Shown: piece after piece, positions 49,603-62,121 of the stretch | How positions within the stretch are numbered: the first letter of the stretch is position 1 | Layout: each line of letters starts with the position of its first letter | DNA from: Diploscapter coronatus | Lineage: Eukaryota > Nematoda > Chromadorea > Rhabditida > Rhabditidae | DNA length: 64,000 bases | Assembly: GCA_964036155.1 (NCBI GenBank) | Contig: OZ038423.1 | Location: 5,533,249 to 5,597,248, forward strand | Reading direction: 5' to 3' | Position numbers and translations under genes: made by a program | The notes under the pieces: generated by a model | Database searches by the model: none | Told to the model about the DNA's origin: nothing | Seen by the model: the letters and a program-made list of their open reading frames with translations, nothing else

Positions 49603-51010
49603 ATGTTTCTTCGACTCCCCCTTTTCTTCGCCGCCATTTCATTCAATCTGCACGAGACTTCCGGCTTTCTGTTTGGCCTGCTTGAATCTTCTGAATCCGA
49701 AGAGGTCTGTGAGCACGGTAAACTCATCACTAGACCTGAAATCAATCAGTACTTCTACTGCAATCACGGTGACCTCGAATTAATTGGTAAGTCTTCATTC
49801 ACTATCTTTGACCAAGAACCAATAAGTTTATATCAAACGAGACTGATCATTTTATCTGGAATTTTCTATCTTCAGGCTGCCTATTTCCATTGGGTGAATT
49901 TAATCAATCTCCTGAATACGAAAGACGAATTCCCGTTGGCAATACTGTGGACAACAAGGGTCCCAATCTAAATGACAAGTCAATCACCTTCATTCGATAC
50001 AGGGCATGAATTCAATTTTTATAAAAAAAAAGAGATCGAGAATGAAAAAACTCTTCATTATGCAAGCCTCTTCTTACTTTCCACGCTAATGATTTGCAAG
50101 ATTTAATACAGTGGCACTCGAAAGGTTTGCATGACCCACTAACATTTCGTCCTTCTTGTTAGACTACTTGTTCGCGTCAATCCGTCTGGACATGATACTT
50201 TCATAATTTCATAATTCGACATTCCAATCAGGGCTGTCGGAAGTTCGAAAAAATCGAACTTTAACTTAACTTGAACTTCCAGCAAATTCGAAGTTCAGTT
50301 AAGTTCATAGTTCAGTTCAGACAGCCCTGATTCCAATATGTGAGCCAATGTTTATACGGATCTCACTGCACCGTAAATAGATAAACAAGAAGAACGAAAG
50401 TTGTGGGCCATACAGAATATCTATGCGCCATTGTATCTTTCAAAATCTAAACCTTACAGCTTGTAAGTCAAGATGACTAAAAATGTTCAATTCAATATTA
50501 TTTATAGTTATTATCTGGTGTGAATACAAAGTGTAGCTGAAGAACGAATTTGAAGCACTACCTAATCTCACAAAAATAGCTTCATTACTTCCTTTCGAGA
50601 AAGATACAAATCAGCTGCTGAGAGAATATAAAATTAGTGAAATCTTTATTATTTTTGAAATCCACTTGATTATCAATCAAGCTGAAGTAAATACTCCAAA
50701 AATGCATACTTTCGGCAATAACCTACTTTTTTATGTTTGAAATTGATTAACTTCATTTAAATTTCATAATCTTTCTAATTTCAGTGCACTAGAGAAGGGA
50801 GGTTCTTGCCTATCGGTAGGTTTATTTATATTTTATTTGCAAACGTACAATTTAGGATGCATCCTGCCCGGATCAAATGAGTCTAAATCTGAATCCCCGA
50901 CGTACACGATGTTTTCGATGAACGAGAAGATTGACTTGTCGACTGGCGAGACTGCTTGGTGCACAGTCTATGGGTTCATAGTTCTCAAAACTGATAAACC
51001 ATCTCAATAA
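49603..51010 (+). CDS. Secreted MIG-18-like fibronectin type I domain protein
   Basis: Exons 49603-49786, 49876-50003, 50785-50815 and 50856-51010 (TAA) give about 165 residues. MFLRLPLFFAAISFNLHETS is a cleavable signal peptide. Two Cys-rich units follow: VCEHGKLITRPEINQYFYCN then LELIGCLFPLGE, and IPVGNTVDNKG...ITFIRYRCTREGRFLPIGCI, with a final WCTVYGF. The repeated C..G...C...G.....GC pattern resembles the FN1-like domain of C. elegans MIG-18, a matrix protein for gonadal cell migration; the assignment is from memory and moderate. Joining exon 2 to 3 requires a GC donor at 50004; without splicing, the ORF would stop at 50010. An acceptor (TTATTCAG) ends two bases before the ATG, suggesting SL trans-splicing. 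Confidence 0.75.
50109..50140 (+). repeat. Solo Tc1/mariner-like end
   Basis: After TA it reads CAGTGGCACTCGAAAGGTTT. A related end, CAGTAGCGCTCGAAAGTTTT, occurs at 56599. No partner end was found for either. Confidence 0.45.
50229..50329. mobile_element. 101-bp hAT-type MITE with exact 8-bp target duplication
   Basis: Ends CAGGGCTGTC and GACAGCCCTG, flanked on both sides by ATTCCAAT (50221-50228 and 50330-50337). The interior is degenerate GAAGTTCAGTTAAGTTC. It lies in the long GC-AG intron of the MIG-18-like gene. Confidence 0.85.
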
Positions 51011-51011
51011 A
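51006..51011 (+). terminator. AATAAA poly(A) signal overlapping a stop codon
   Basis: AATAAA includes the TAA stop (51008-51010) of the MIG-18-like gene. If used, the 3' UTR would be only about 10-20 bases. Confidence 0.5.
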
Positions 51012-51304
51012 TCTTGAACTAACACATGTGTTTCGTTATGCTAAACTTGTAAACGTTTCGTAAATAATTTTGAATTTCTCCCCCGGATTTATATCAGAGT
51101 GCAAACCCAAGACTACATATCATTATAAATCGTCATCGATTTTTTGAAAACCTTCTTAATGATTAATTTATGTACCATTCGATTTAAAATTGCTCTAATG
51201 TCAATATATTATGAACAAATTTATCCTCAATAAAGTCATTATGAAAAGGTTAAAGGAAGTAAATATTTTCGTTGCGGCACACAATTACTTTTGCAAGGGA
51301 AGTA

Positions 51305-51633
51305 TTCCCACATAGGAACTCACAGATTTTGATGAAACGTTCTAAATAGGGGGTTTTAATGACAGCTTACAATTCGGAAGTCAAAAAATGTCTAATTGCA
51401 CTCTGGAATCTAGCATTTTTCACTCATATTTTGTATGGGAAATGACCTGCTATTCTGCTTGTGAAATCGTGTATTGCAAATTCGCAATATAGAGGGAGAA
51501 ATCAGGTTCAATTAAAAATTTCAGGCTTCTGAGTGCGATTCGGCACCTTTTGACTTCAGAATCGTGGTCGGCGGCGTCATCAAAAACCCTATTTGGTAAG
51601 TTTAATCAAGATCGGTAGGTTCTTATGTGGGAA
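51305..51633. repeat. Foldback MITE, about 330 bp
   Basis: TTCCCACATAGGAACT at the left pairs with GGTTCTTATGTGGGAA at the right. Inner ATTTTGATGAAAC pairs with GTTTAATCAAGAT. The interior has no frame. Confidence 0.7.
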
Positions 51634-52154
51634 CTTCTCTTTGTTAGAAATAAAATTCCGATTTCTAGAAAAAACCCTTCCATAAATAGCGGATTCGTAT
51701 TATTCAACTTCATAACTTTCACGGCATTCATATTCTTAGCCAGCCTAAATTTAAAATTATAGTCTAGACAATTGTTCGATAATTCTAAAAATGTGTTGAG
51801 CAAACTATTTCAATTTAGATTCTCTTCGTCCGCTCTTATTAGATGGCTAAAATACAATATCCTGAATAGAAATATGATTAGTTTTGTGTTTTATGAGTTA
51901 TCATCTTTATCTTCAATCCTAATAAAAGTGCATACTCATAACTTTCTTAATTTCCTTTTCAATCACTCTCCAAATGTAAATTTAAAAAGTAGTCCTTTCT
52001 TAATTCTATCTTCTTATTTTACAAAGAAAATAGTTAATCAGCTCCGTCTTATTTATCCGCACAATAGCAGAGGATATTCCATTTCCTCATCTCTTCATTG
52101 CCAAATCCAATAAAGTTCATTTATTCACGAATGCTCGTTAGAGTAGCCAAATAG

Positions 52155-52301
52155 GGTCTTCTGCACTAGTTACCTTCAAGTTACTCTTACCCTTTTGTAA
52201 AAGTTGCTCCTTTTTTTGGCAAATAGCATGGGGAAGAGAAAAAAGAAGGTAACTTTTACAAAAGGGTAAGAGTAACTTGAGGGTAACTAGTGCAGAAGGT
52301 C
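52155..52301. mobile_element. 147-bp hairpin MITE with 8-bp duplication
   Basis: GGTCTTCTGCACTAGTTACC, AAGTTACTCTTACCCTTTTG and onward pair with the right half. Flanks CCAAATAG (52147-52154 and 52302-52309) are identical. The arms are about 60 bp around a 30-base loop. Confidence 0.8.
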
Positions 52302-53781
52302 CCAAATAGCATATTTGTGAGTGGGTACACTCCACTCCAACCAGTGCACTAATTTAGGAGCATTCTCAAGGAAATTTATTTTTGATTTAGTTTATTATAT
52401 TTTTCACAACACATCTCCGTCTCCATTTTCATGCATTGTTTTGTATTTATTCGTCTGACCCTCTCAACCACATTGTTTGCACCGAGATTTAGCATGAGGA
52501 ATTAGCAGAGCACGAACGTTCCGACATAAGAATGAAATAGGGAATACGCATCTTACCCTTCTCATACATTTTCTGCTACACTGTTTGTATATTTTATGTT
52601 GAAGCTTTCAAAATTTTATTATGCCTCTGTATTCCGATTTTTGGACCGAAATAATATGGTAATCTGAAAAAATTGTAAAAAAAGTATTTTCGTGTTTATA
52701 TTTTATTGCAAAGCGTTGTCGCTGCATGCAGAAAAGACCTGAAAGTGAGTGAGGGAAGGCGAGATCGCAATCTCATCTCGTTCTCTCACTCACATTCACG
52801 CCAAAGCATACGCACTGACAGTTTTTTATTATTATTTCCCTACCGGGGTCTTCCTTGCTTTCCCTATATTTTTGTAGCAATTATTTCATTATGTTTATCG
52901 ATTTTAATAGGTTTACTTTATCCTCACATATTGAACGCAAAAGTTATGATTTGACCCAGAAGTGTGATTCGAGTAGGCAGTAATTGCGTCCAGTTTTGGA
53001 GTGAGAAATGTGCGAGTAACCGGCCATTTGGATGCTATCTCATCTGACCTGTCCAAGTAGCTGCTATAGATAGAGACCGCAGACGGTTTTTCAAATTTGA
53101 TGTTGATGGAATTTGGGCTTGCAAAATATTGCGGAACCCATCGAATACACTTGGCAAAAAGAAATTTTCAGCTTTGTCAATTCTGAACCTCTTAATTAAC
53201 TCGATAATTGCCCTGACAAATTTCGCGATTTTTCGTCAATATGTTCATTCGGGATTCAATTTCGATATCGCTAATTTTCATAACTTTACATTTTTGATTG
53301 CATCGCTTGATGGATCTACTTTCGCATGCCTTTCGTTTATTTTTTATTTATAAACTTCTTCAGCTCGGAATTAGCCTAATTGGCAATGATTTTCAGTTAT
53401 TTTCGACAGTTAGTTTTCTTGGGACTTTCATTCCAGAAGCAGGCAATTTGGGGCTTATTCGCTCTTTCTTCTTTGATTCACTTTCGTTTTTGCATCAATC
53501 TACGAGCAATTAGTTGCTAGCGCTGAATCGAGCGCCGTCGTTTGAGACTGTGAATGAAGAGAAGCAGAGAATAAAGCGAATTGCTAAAGCTATCCAATAA
53601 ACTATTTCTTCTCACGCTTGTACGCATTCGTTTCTCCTTTGTCGTTCCGATCTTTCAATTATTCTCGGCTTGCCTTTTACTAGGACCTATTCCAATAAAT
53701 TTGGATGAAACTTTCAGATGATCTGACTTTTACCTCAAATTAAAAATTCTTGGTTCTTCTTGTCACTTGCATTGGCTTTCT

Positions 53782-54072
53782 GAGTGCGCCGGTGGTGTAA
53801 CAAATTGAAAAATGAATAAGGAGGACTGTAGGTACTTTGTTACCAAAGCAGAAATAGTGTAGGATAAGAAGAAAAGGGGGAGAAATAGCGTTTGGTAACA
53901 AAGTGCCTGCAGCCGATAAGGAGAGGGTAGGGATAGGACTGGGTAGGCTAAATCCGATATCAAAATGTGCATTTCAGTGCGCTGGTCATGTTGATACTAA
54001 ATTTACCATACCTGACCTTAACCCTACCCTCTGCATATCAATTTTTCAATTTGTTGCCTCACCGGCGTACTC
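53782..54072. repeat. Nested foldback MITE, about 290 bp
   Basis: GAGTGCGCCGGTGGTG...CAAATTGAAAAATGA pairs with TCAATTTTTCAATTTG...CACCGGCGTACTC. Inside, GTACTTTGTTACCAAA pairs with TTTGGTAACAAAGTGC. Confidence 0.75.
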
Positions 54073-56598
54073 AACAAGCCCTTACATTTATAAAGCGAAG
54101 TCATAAGTTCTACACGACCTTATCTAATAGTGATTCTAGAAATTTGATTCGTAATTTTACCGTTCACCTTCATCTTACAGTCACTTTTAGGGGCACCATG
54201 AATTTTGGCACTGCCGATATAGGTTGACTAAAATCTTTGCTCGCAGATTATTATTTTATTAAACTGATCAAACAGCCATCTATTTACAAGCCAATAAAAA
54301 TCGGGACTATCCAATTCTTTGTTCCTTATCGTAAGCCATGACCTTCATATGAATGACGTGATCGTCTGCCAATAGTTTTTGGTTACTACAACAATAAAAC
54401 TAACATTTCATTATATTCGCTAATTGCTTTTGACAGTCGGATGGTCGGTGATTTCTTCTCTTGTCGCCTTTTTCACACGCTTCTTCGCGAATCCCATTCA
54501 TTCGGCCGAGGATTCAGTTATTCTCACAGCCGAATCACGATGCCAAATGGAGGAGGAGTGGGCAGGATTTTGATGGAAAAGAAGACATGGCTGGCCACAG
54601 CTAACTGCTAATTGCTAGTTTTGGCAAGTCGATAGGCAGAAATAGTGGAGGAATTAGCCGTGAACCAAGGTAGCCCTTCCTACTCATCCGGCCACCCATT
54701 CAGCTGGAACACTACCCTCTCTCATTCTGCCAAAACCAGCCATCGTCTGGCTTCTTTATGCAGTTCTATTGATTGATTGGCTTTATTTCGACGCACGACT
54801 GGCCTCTTTCTCTGCTTCCGAGTAAATTCGCTTACACTTTCACTCGGGCATCAACTCAATCCCAGGCTAACTTCAAAACCATCGCCAAAACTACGCATTT
54901 TGAGGACAGTTGATTAGTGAAGAAATGTTGTTGTCTGCATTAACTTTGTTCCAGTTTCTTGCAATTTCAAAACGAATGAAAGAATGTAATGCAAAAATCG
55001 CTGAATCATTCCCGAAAGGAAAACTTTCATAAATTATCTGACAAGGTCACATTTAACAATTTGACATGTTCCTGCATGAGCAGAAGTTTGGATATTTTCT
55101 TTTCAAATTTTGTTCAACTTTGATAAACTACCCTTTCTTCATTTCATCAGGTGGTTGCCATCTCCAGTTGTATTTGTCACGAATTTTGAAGCGCTGTGCA
55201 TTCCATATATGGAATGGATCAAAGGTAGCGTAGGGTAAACGTAACATCAAAATGATTCTCAATATCATCGCCCTATATTTTGATATAACACTTAGCCTAT
55301 CTTACCCCTAACTTATTCCTTTGTGAAGTATATTACGCTTACAAAATTGGTAGGAAATACAAGTGGTGATGGTAGCAAATACATGAGGCCTGACAACCCC
55401 TGTCATTTTGAACTAAGTCAACGTATCTTTTCCAAAAAGAATTCTGAAAGCATGCTTTTTGTGGTTTCTTCCATCTAATTCACGTCTCTCCCCTCGGGTC
55501 TGCACTTATTTGGCAGTTTGCCTTCTGCCCTGCTAATGTCTCCGCATCTGCCTCGGCTAAAAGCAGAGAGAGAGGAGAGAAATCGGTGCGGGCCTCGAGA
55601 TTATTATGAATAAACTAGAAGTTGAATGGGTAGATGGAAATAAGAGAAGGAAAGAGACAGAAATAGAGATGGAAGTGAGAACGAAATTCGCCTTTGAAAG
55701 GAGTTGGAGTAGATGAAGCCGCCATCTCTTCCTTCTCCCACTGTTCTCTTTTTCATCAAGTCATTCTTTGTCGTCTACTTTTCATTTTGAGAGGTGTAAT
55801 GTTCTATTTTCATATAATAATAGGTAGGTACTCGAAAAACGCCATCCTCCATTATATTCAATGCAGTATTGCTTACAATTCAACATGAATCTATTTCATC
55901 ATGTGTTTTCAACATTCAGATCAAAAGCTCTCAGCAGCAGCCTTTCTCTCTCTCTGTATCTTCAGCCAATCAATGCCTTATCTATTCTTCTTTGTGTAAA
56001 AGGTTGGCCATGGAAAAATCAGATTATTCGATTTTTGTTCGCTACTAAATTTATTATTTGATCAATCGATTTCTGCAACATCTCGTGTTCAAAATGCTGT
56101 TTATTAACAGAAATCCAGAATCTCCATTTCACGTTCGATTATTTTCCTGCCATTGAGTCAAGAATCGTCTCATGTTTTGTGTGCAAAAACTCGTCGGAAC
56201 ACGGAAACACTTGAGAATTCCCCATTCTTCCCTCTCCCCTTCCCTTCTCATTCCTTTCTTCCATTTTACTCCCTCCTCCTTACCTCTCGAAAACGACTGT
56301 CCGATTTCGTCTGCAGTCTTCGATTTGATTGTCCTCCCGTTGCTTCGAATTTCACTTCTTCATTCCACATCTTCTACTTAGTCTATAGATTCACGTTCTC
56401 ATAAATTCAACTATTTGTTTATATTTTTAATCATTCGCGGTGATCCTGTAAACAGGATTATTGTTACATTGCTTTTCGAATTTCGCAAACTAAGGAAATT
56501 AAACTCCGACACATTTTTTACATTGAATCTAAATGATTAGCTAGTTGAATTAGCATAGCTATGTTGTGTGACGTCTTTATTCACTTTTAAAAAACATG

Positions 56599-56630
56599 CA
56601 GTAGCGCTCGAAAGTTTTGCATAAATCGCA
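56599..56630 (+). repeat. Solo Tc1/mariner-like end
   Basis: CAGTAGCGCTCGAAAGTTTT, similar to the end at 50109. No partner was found nearby. Confidence 0.4.
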
Positions 56631-57066
56631 ATTTTTGTCCTTTTGGTCCAGATGCCAGCGGTCCACCAAATTTGTACTAAATTTTTGCAATAATGTGAGT
56701 ATCTAGTTATAAAGGCGTATCAAATCTTAACCGACGCTAGCAGATTACTGGCATGATAATATTTAGAGATTGCTGCAAATACCTGAAAGCCACTGCATCA
56801 GCAATTCTCTATGACATAATTTCGTGGATAAAGAATAAGTCTAGCCATTGATGTTTTTGATTCAAACGAATTTCTTCTATTTTGCACGAATTCCAGAATC
56901 TGGCGTCTCTTCTTTACCTACTTGAAGTTCCATCTACTCTCTTTTTGCAATTTCAGAATTGCTAATTCCATTTGCGGATGGACATTCAGCTCGAGCCTAT
57001 CTGCTAAAGCTGAAATGAGAAGAGAGTTGGATATTGCTATATGGCTATGCGAGCTCAGTCAGCTAT

Positions 57067-57109
57067 GTACGCGTTATACGCGTACCTCTTTCACTCCGAG
57101 TCTTCGGAG
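57067..57109. repeat. Two adjacent short hairpins
   Basis: GTACGCGT-TAT-ACGCGTAC (57067-57085) is followed after 8 bases by CTCCGA-GTCT-TCGGAG (57094-57109). Both stems are perfect. Function unknown; it may be part of a small structured RNA. Confidence 0.5.
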
Positions 57110-60100
57110 CATCGAAGCACATTCTCCGTTCTCCCATCTCTAACTTCTTCCTTTGCATCCATAAGTAAGCTCTCTACATTTCATCAACTTCTCTTGCACC
57201 AGTCCATCATGCATATTAGCTTCGTCCTGGCCATAAATAACCACATTCAGAGTGTTCATTCAAATTTCTTTTTACCTTGAACATAATTGCTTTTCGTATC
57301 TTGAACTCAGAAATCAGCTGAGGCCACAGGTATCTGTTTGGATATATTTTGGTGTTAAAGTTCAAATTATCTGAAGAATTCGCTGATGGTAGAGCGAGTT
57401 TAGAAGAGAGAATGACTAGCAACGATTTTTTTCACACGCTTATCGCCTATTCTCAGTTGATGAAAAAGATCAGTCTCAGCAAAGGTTGTCATAGCCGAGA
57501 AAGGGTCAGTGAAGTGAAATGAGGTTCAGCTATGGTAGAATCAAGGTTTAACACTGAAAACGGGCGTGGTTGACTAGCACGATAAGAATTGTCTGCGCAT
57601 TATTCTAAGGTTCGTGCAGATTGTTCCAAAATGGTGCGCAGTCTTTTTTCGGGCTATAGAATTTTACCTAACCCGTAGAATAGGCTAGGTCTAGATCGAC
57701 ATACATAGCTGTTTCAGTTTCAAAAGTGAGACGACTTTTACTGAGAATATCATTTAACGAGAAGAACACAAATTAATAGAATTATCCTTGGTAACAATTG
57801 AAAGTGAATGTGCCAAAATTACCCCCGATGATCTTCATTTCTAAATCTAGATTCAGAATTTGATGCCTCTCAACTCCAGGTGAATTTGCAAATCCTGATT
57901 GTGCCACAGCTAGATTCGTTCATTCTAAATGATATTGTGTTTGGATTTTTTCCGGATGGTCTTTCAAACAGTTCTGCTCAACCTCTAAACCTGCTGTTAA
58001 ATCCAGTTGTTCGATTCTCTACTCTCCCAATTTTCTGCTACGAGTTTGTCGAGCGCTCAGCCATCAAATCACTCTGTCCGTTCAAATCTGCTCCATTTAT
58101 GAGTCCAGTTAGGGGATTACAGAGTACACTGTTTACATGCATTTCGAATCACGTCATTTTACGCATGGTAGATCAGATATTGTTTATTTCTGTGATAAAA
58201 TGCACTATTTGATGTTTGCAAATCTCGACCAGAGTCACCAAGTTTGCAAGTAATTTGGTCGTAAAATATCAATGTCCAAATGTGAGTGGTCATTCCATCC
58301 ACATGTCCATTGTCTATGCACTCTCCCACTCTGCCATCTTCTCACATTGTCTGTTGCATTCGCGGTCCAGTGCCCCTGTCTCATTCTCTCACTTCCCTCT
58401 ATCTTTCCCACTCCTTCGCAAGTTTGTCGGTATGCCTTTTGAGTTGTCTAATCGCGAGCAGACCTCCCAACTCAATGTCCCTATCGCCTTCTTCCTGCAT
58501 TCAACTGTTTGGACCATTCCAAGCCTGTTCCTCCTCTCTCTCTCTCGCTCTCGATGAATGACCTCAGCCAAACACTCTTGTTTGTGGATTGGTCAAACTA
58601 TTGATTTGTTCTATTGTGCATATTTTTAAGAAAGTTGTTTCGCCTTTAATCCAATCATTGTTGAGAATTTATCTTGATTCAAAGCAGCATTCGAGTTTAT
58701 TTTGAGATCTGCAATTTGCTAGAATTGTTTGCTACCTTTGTCGTTGTTTCATTCAAGCACAACTTCTCGTGATTATTACGTCAATTGCTGCATTGTGAAT
58801 TTATGACCAACTTTCGTCGCTGTGCATATCTAACGAACACTTTTGACTCTTTTCCTAGAACTTTGACATTTTCAAGTTTAGATTTTTGCAATCGAGTAGA
58901 ACTTAATCATAGTAAAAAGCATCTCTGCTAAATTTTCGAGTTTTTATCTTCCATTGTAGAGAGTTGCACGTTGATTTATCACAACAAGGAAGGGGAGTGG
59001 GGGATATTTATGTGTCCTCTGCCTCGCCCCGTCTCTTCCCTGTTTTGGCGCTTCTCCACAACTGCAGTCCCGCGAAGCATCTTCAGGACCTTGCCTTCAA
59101 GTGTCTTCTTCTTCCCTTTTACATCCGTGCAAGGCTTATTGCCCCTATGCTCTGGCCCAGGCACTGCCAAAAGACCTCTTCATTCCCCGGATTCCCTCGC
59201 TCTTTTGCGTGACATTTCGCCTATATTCGGCAGAAGCTTTTCGACTAAAATAAATCAAACGAATTTGTGATAAGTAGAGTGCAGTAGTTTCCATGCACTC
59301 AATTATGCCTTGATAGACCCCCCAAAAATTTTTCTGATAACAATAGTTCATAGTTGTTAATTTTATTTATTTCGAAATGCATACGATCAAATATATATTG
59401 AAGAGCTTTATCTCATCTTCTCATTATCGATTTTTTTCCTAAGATATGATAGTATTTTTGCATGAAATCGAATAGCAAGATTTGTATGATTGACAATAAT
59501 GATCGGATACAACGACCAGAGTTAGTTATGGAAGAATTCATGCATAGCTTCAAGCATTTTCTCATTTATTCTCAATAGAAAAGCTTTCAAAATCACATCT
59601 TACAGAAAGATTCGATGATTTAGGTTAATTAACTTTTTGAACATTTTCGTGGCCGAATGATCTTACTCATTTTACCAAATCTTTTCTACGATATTATAAA
59701 AGAATTAAAAAAAAGAAGCTATCTTTGTATGCGCAGATTTTTTCGAATTGTCTTAATGTGTTGTTTTTCCTCGATCTTACAAGTACACTAGAGTATTTCT
59801 TTTAATTCTAATTTCAACAATCCGACTACCATACAGTGACTACATTTGAAGTTTTCATTGACTTTTAAAATTCAGTTTTATTTATATATTTGAGCGATTC
59901 GGTCTTTTTTCCTTCTTTGTATGCGTTTAATTTTGCGATTTGTGAATGACTCAGAGCGCAACTGGTCATTTTGCTGTGTTTTTGTAGCCGCTTTTCTCCT
60001 TTCTTTGGTCAAAAATGTTTGCACTTTTTCGTCGTCTCTTATTTCCCTCCTTGTTACGCAATGCACCTGCAGTGAGAACTGAGAATGAGACGAGGAGGAC

Positions 60101-62121
60101 ATCGAATTGAAGAGTGAAAAGAACGAAAATGTGAATGAGAGAGGCTCCTTTCTTCCTTTCACAGGCTGGAAGCTCAAACTGCTCTTTCGCTATTCTACAG
60201 GAGAAGAAACGCCTTTACTCTTATACAAACGGTCCTCATTCATGTGATTTTTTTTATAGCGAACAGCCAAAGAGTTTTCAAATCTTCAATGTGTCCGAAG
60301 ACGTAAAAAATCGAAAACCATCTTACATTGGATAATTTAATGTATTTTTTAATCTTATTTCTATGCCGAAGTATTTTGCAACTCATTTCAAGTTTTATGC
60401 ATAGCTTTCTATCGAATGGATCGATAAATTTTATGATTTCGATAAATTCTCTCGGTTTTTGAATGATCCATTCGTTCATTCCGACATAAATTAGCTTTTC
60501 CAAAATGGCGAATTTGGAAAGCACCTCAAAATTCTTCTAAATTATACAGTTTTCAACACTTTGTGAATGTGTTCATATGATCGAATAAGTGTTTGTATTA
60601 GAGCAGTAAACACAGACGTCTTTCTGTTTTGTTTTTCTTATTTTCCGCTTTCATTGCAGCTCCATCTGACTGTTTTGATCGTGATTTTTATATCGCATTA
60701 TTCTATCACATTGTGTACAGATATCGACGAAAATTCTTTATCTTTACTCGTTTTCTTATCGCCCTCCGACTCAATTGCTACTATTGTGTTTATTTTGTCG
60801 TAATCCAGTTTCTTTATCTCTTTCCTGACAATCAATTCATAAAATAGGTATTTAGTCATCAAAAACCTTGCTGTTTCGCGGCTTTTTATTTGATGAGCTA
60901 AACCCCCGGATATGGCCACGTCCTTGCTCAATAATTCAATAGCCTTCACGCGTCTCTGAAGTTTTCATTCGATATTTGCTAGGCTATTTGTACAGACCTT
61001 GTAAACATTATCTTTTCCTATGGATATAAATCTTCAATTGTAAATTATTCTTTACTGAATTTTATCGTAAATTTTTCCAACTGCGACCGTTTTGATTAGT
61101 TCTTCACTGCCTGTATTTGCATTTTTCGCGTGAATTGTTCTACGCAAAGGCAAGCATTAACTGGTGTAAAAGGTAAAGACAAGCGCGCGTTTTCCCACGA
61201 CTGAAAGAGAAAACACAGTGGAGTACAAGGAATGGCACATCTCATTAGCGAAACAGAAGACTGGCTCAATGAAGCAATGAAGCATCTTGTATTTGTGCAT
61301 TCTGCATTCGAGGTGCACGCAACTGACGTGACTAGTAGTCTACAACTTGTTGCTTGTTACTCCTTGCTGCGTGGCTAAGTGGGTGTGTGTTGGGCATACA
61401 CTTGACTGGTTTGAACTCGGAAGCGGCTCTCATATCTTTTGCAAAATTTTGTATCTGCGAGAAATTTCGTTGTTCTATCAGTTCAATTCGATGCATTATC
61501 CGACCAGACTTAGCATTGTACTTGTTGACAAATCTGCTGCTCTGCAAAGTGGCTAATCCTTTTGAGTTGAGCGGATTTTTGCAGTCCTTTCGCATGTCTC
61601 ATTAGCACCCCCCAGCACAGTCGAATGACGACCATTTCTATTGGCGGGTTTCCATAAATCGGCGATACATAGTTTAAAATATCAATAATGATGATATCAT
61701 ATTTATTTTCAACAGTTTTATCGTGCTCTCTTTATTCAATGAAACACATAATGGAATTATGCTTAAATTTAAATCATAGGAATCGAGGTCAAAATTTTAT
61801 GAATCGGAATTAATTGTTTTTAGAAGTTTGTCTCACCTTTAGTGAAACGCCCTTATCCTCTCCTCTTGCTTTTCCTGACAACGTTTCCTATAGTTTTGTA
61901 TGAAAGGAAAGTTGAGATCACACGCATCGTTTCTATCAACGAATGATTGAGAATAAGTTTAGAAAGTGAGATTGATCTTTTCTTTGCAAATTTGTTGTAA
62001 AACATTCTAAAATATCGTGTTTGTTCTAATTTTTCATTTCCATTTATTCGATTTCTTACCCCCACGCAATTTTCAAGTATCGAAATAGAATTCATTGATT
62101 CTAAAGAACGCTTTCCAGGAA

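Larger units (their letters stand above)
51634..62117. other. 10.5-kb gene-poor stretch
   Basis: Besides the small foldbacks listed separately, no exon with a protein motif was found on either strand. From about 54.4 kb the plus strand is rich in C and T (TCTCTCTCTCTC near 58540, many TTCCCTCTCC tracts), which makes chance ORFs of 60-113 codons without any conserved motif. It may be the upstream region or an unspliced 5' intron of the tetraspanin gene, or hold noncoding transcripts. Confidence 0.4.

Noticed and set aside
57709..57716. CTGTTTCA, the C. elegans piRNA (21U) upstream motif
   Set aside because: A single octamer in 64 kb is expected by chance and no cluster of such motifs surrounds it.
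57880..58557. Two overlapping ORFs of 110 and 113 codons
   Set aside because: They fall in CT-rich sequence that suppresses stops; composition is Ser/Leu/Phe-biased, with no splice context or domain.
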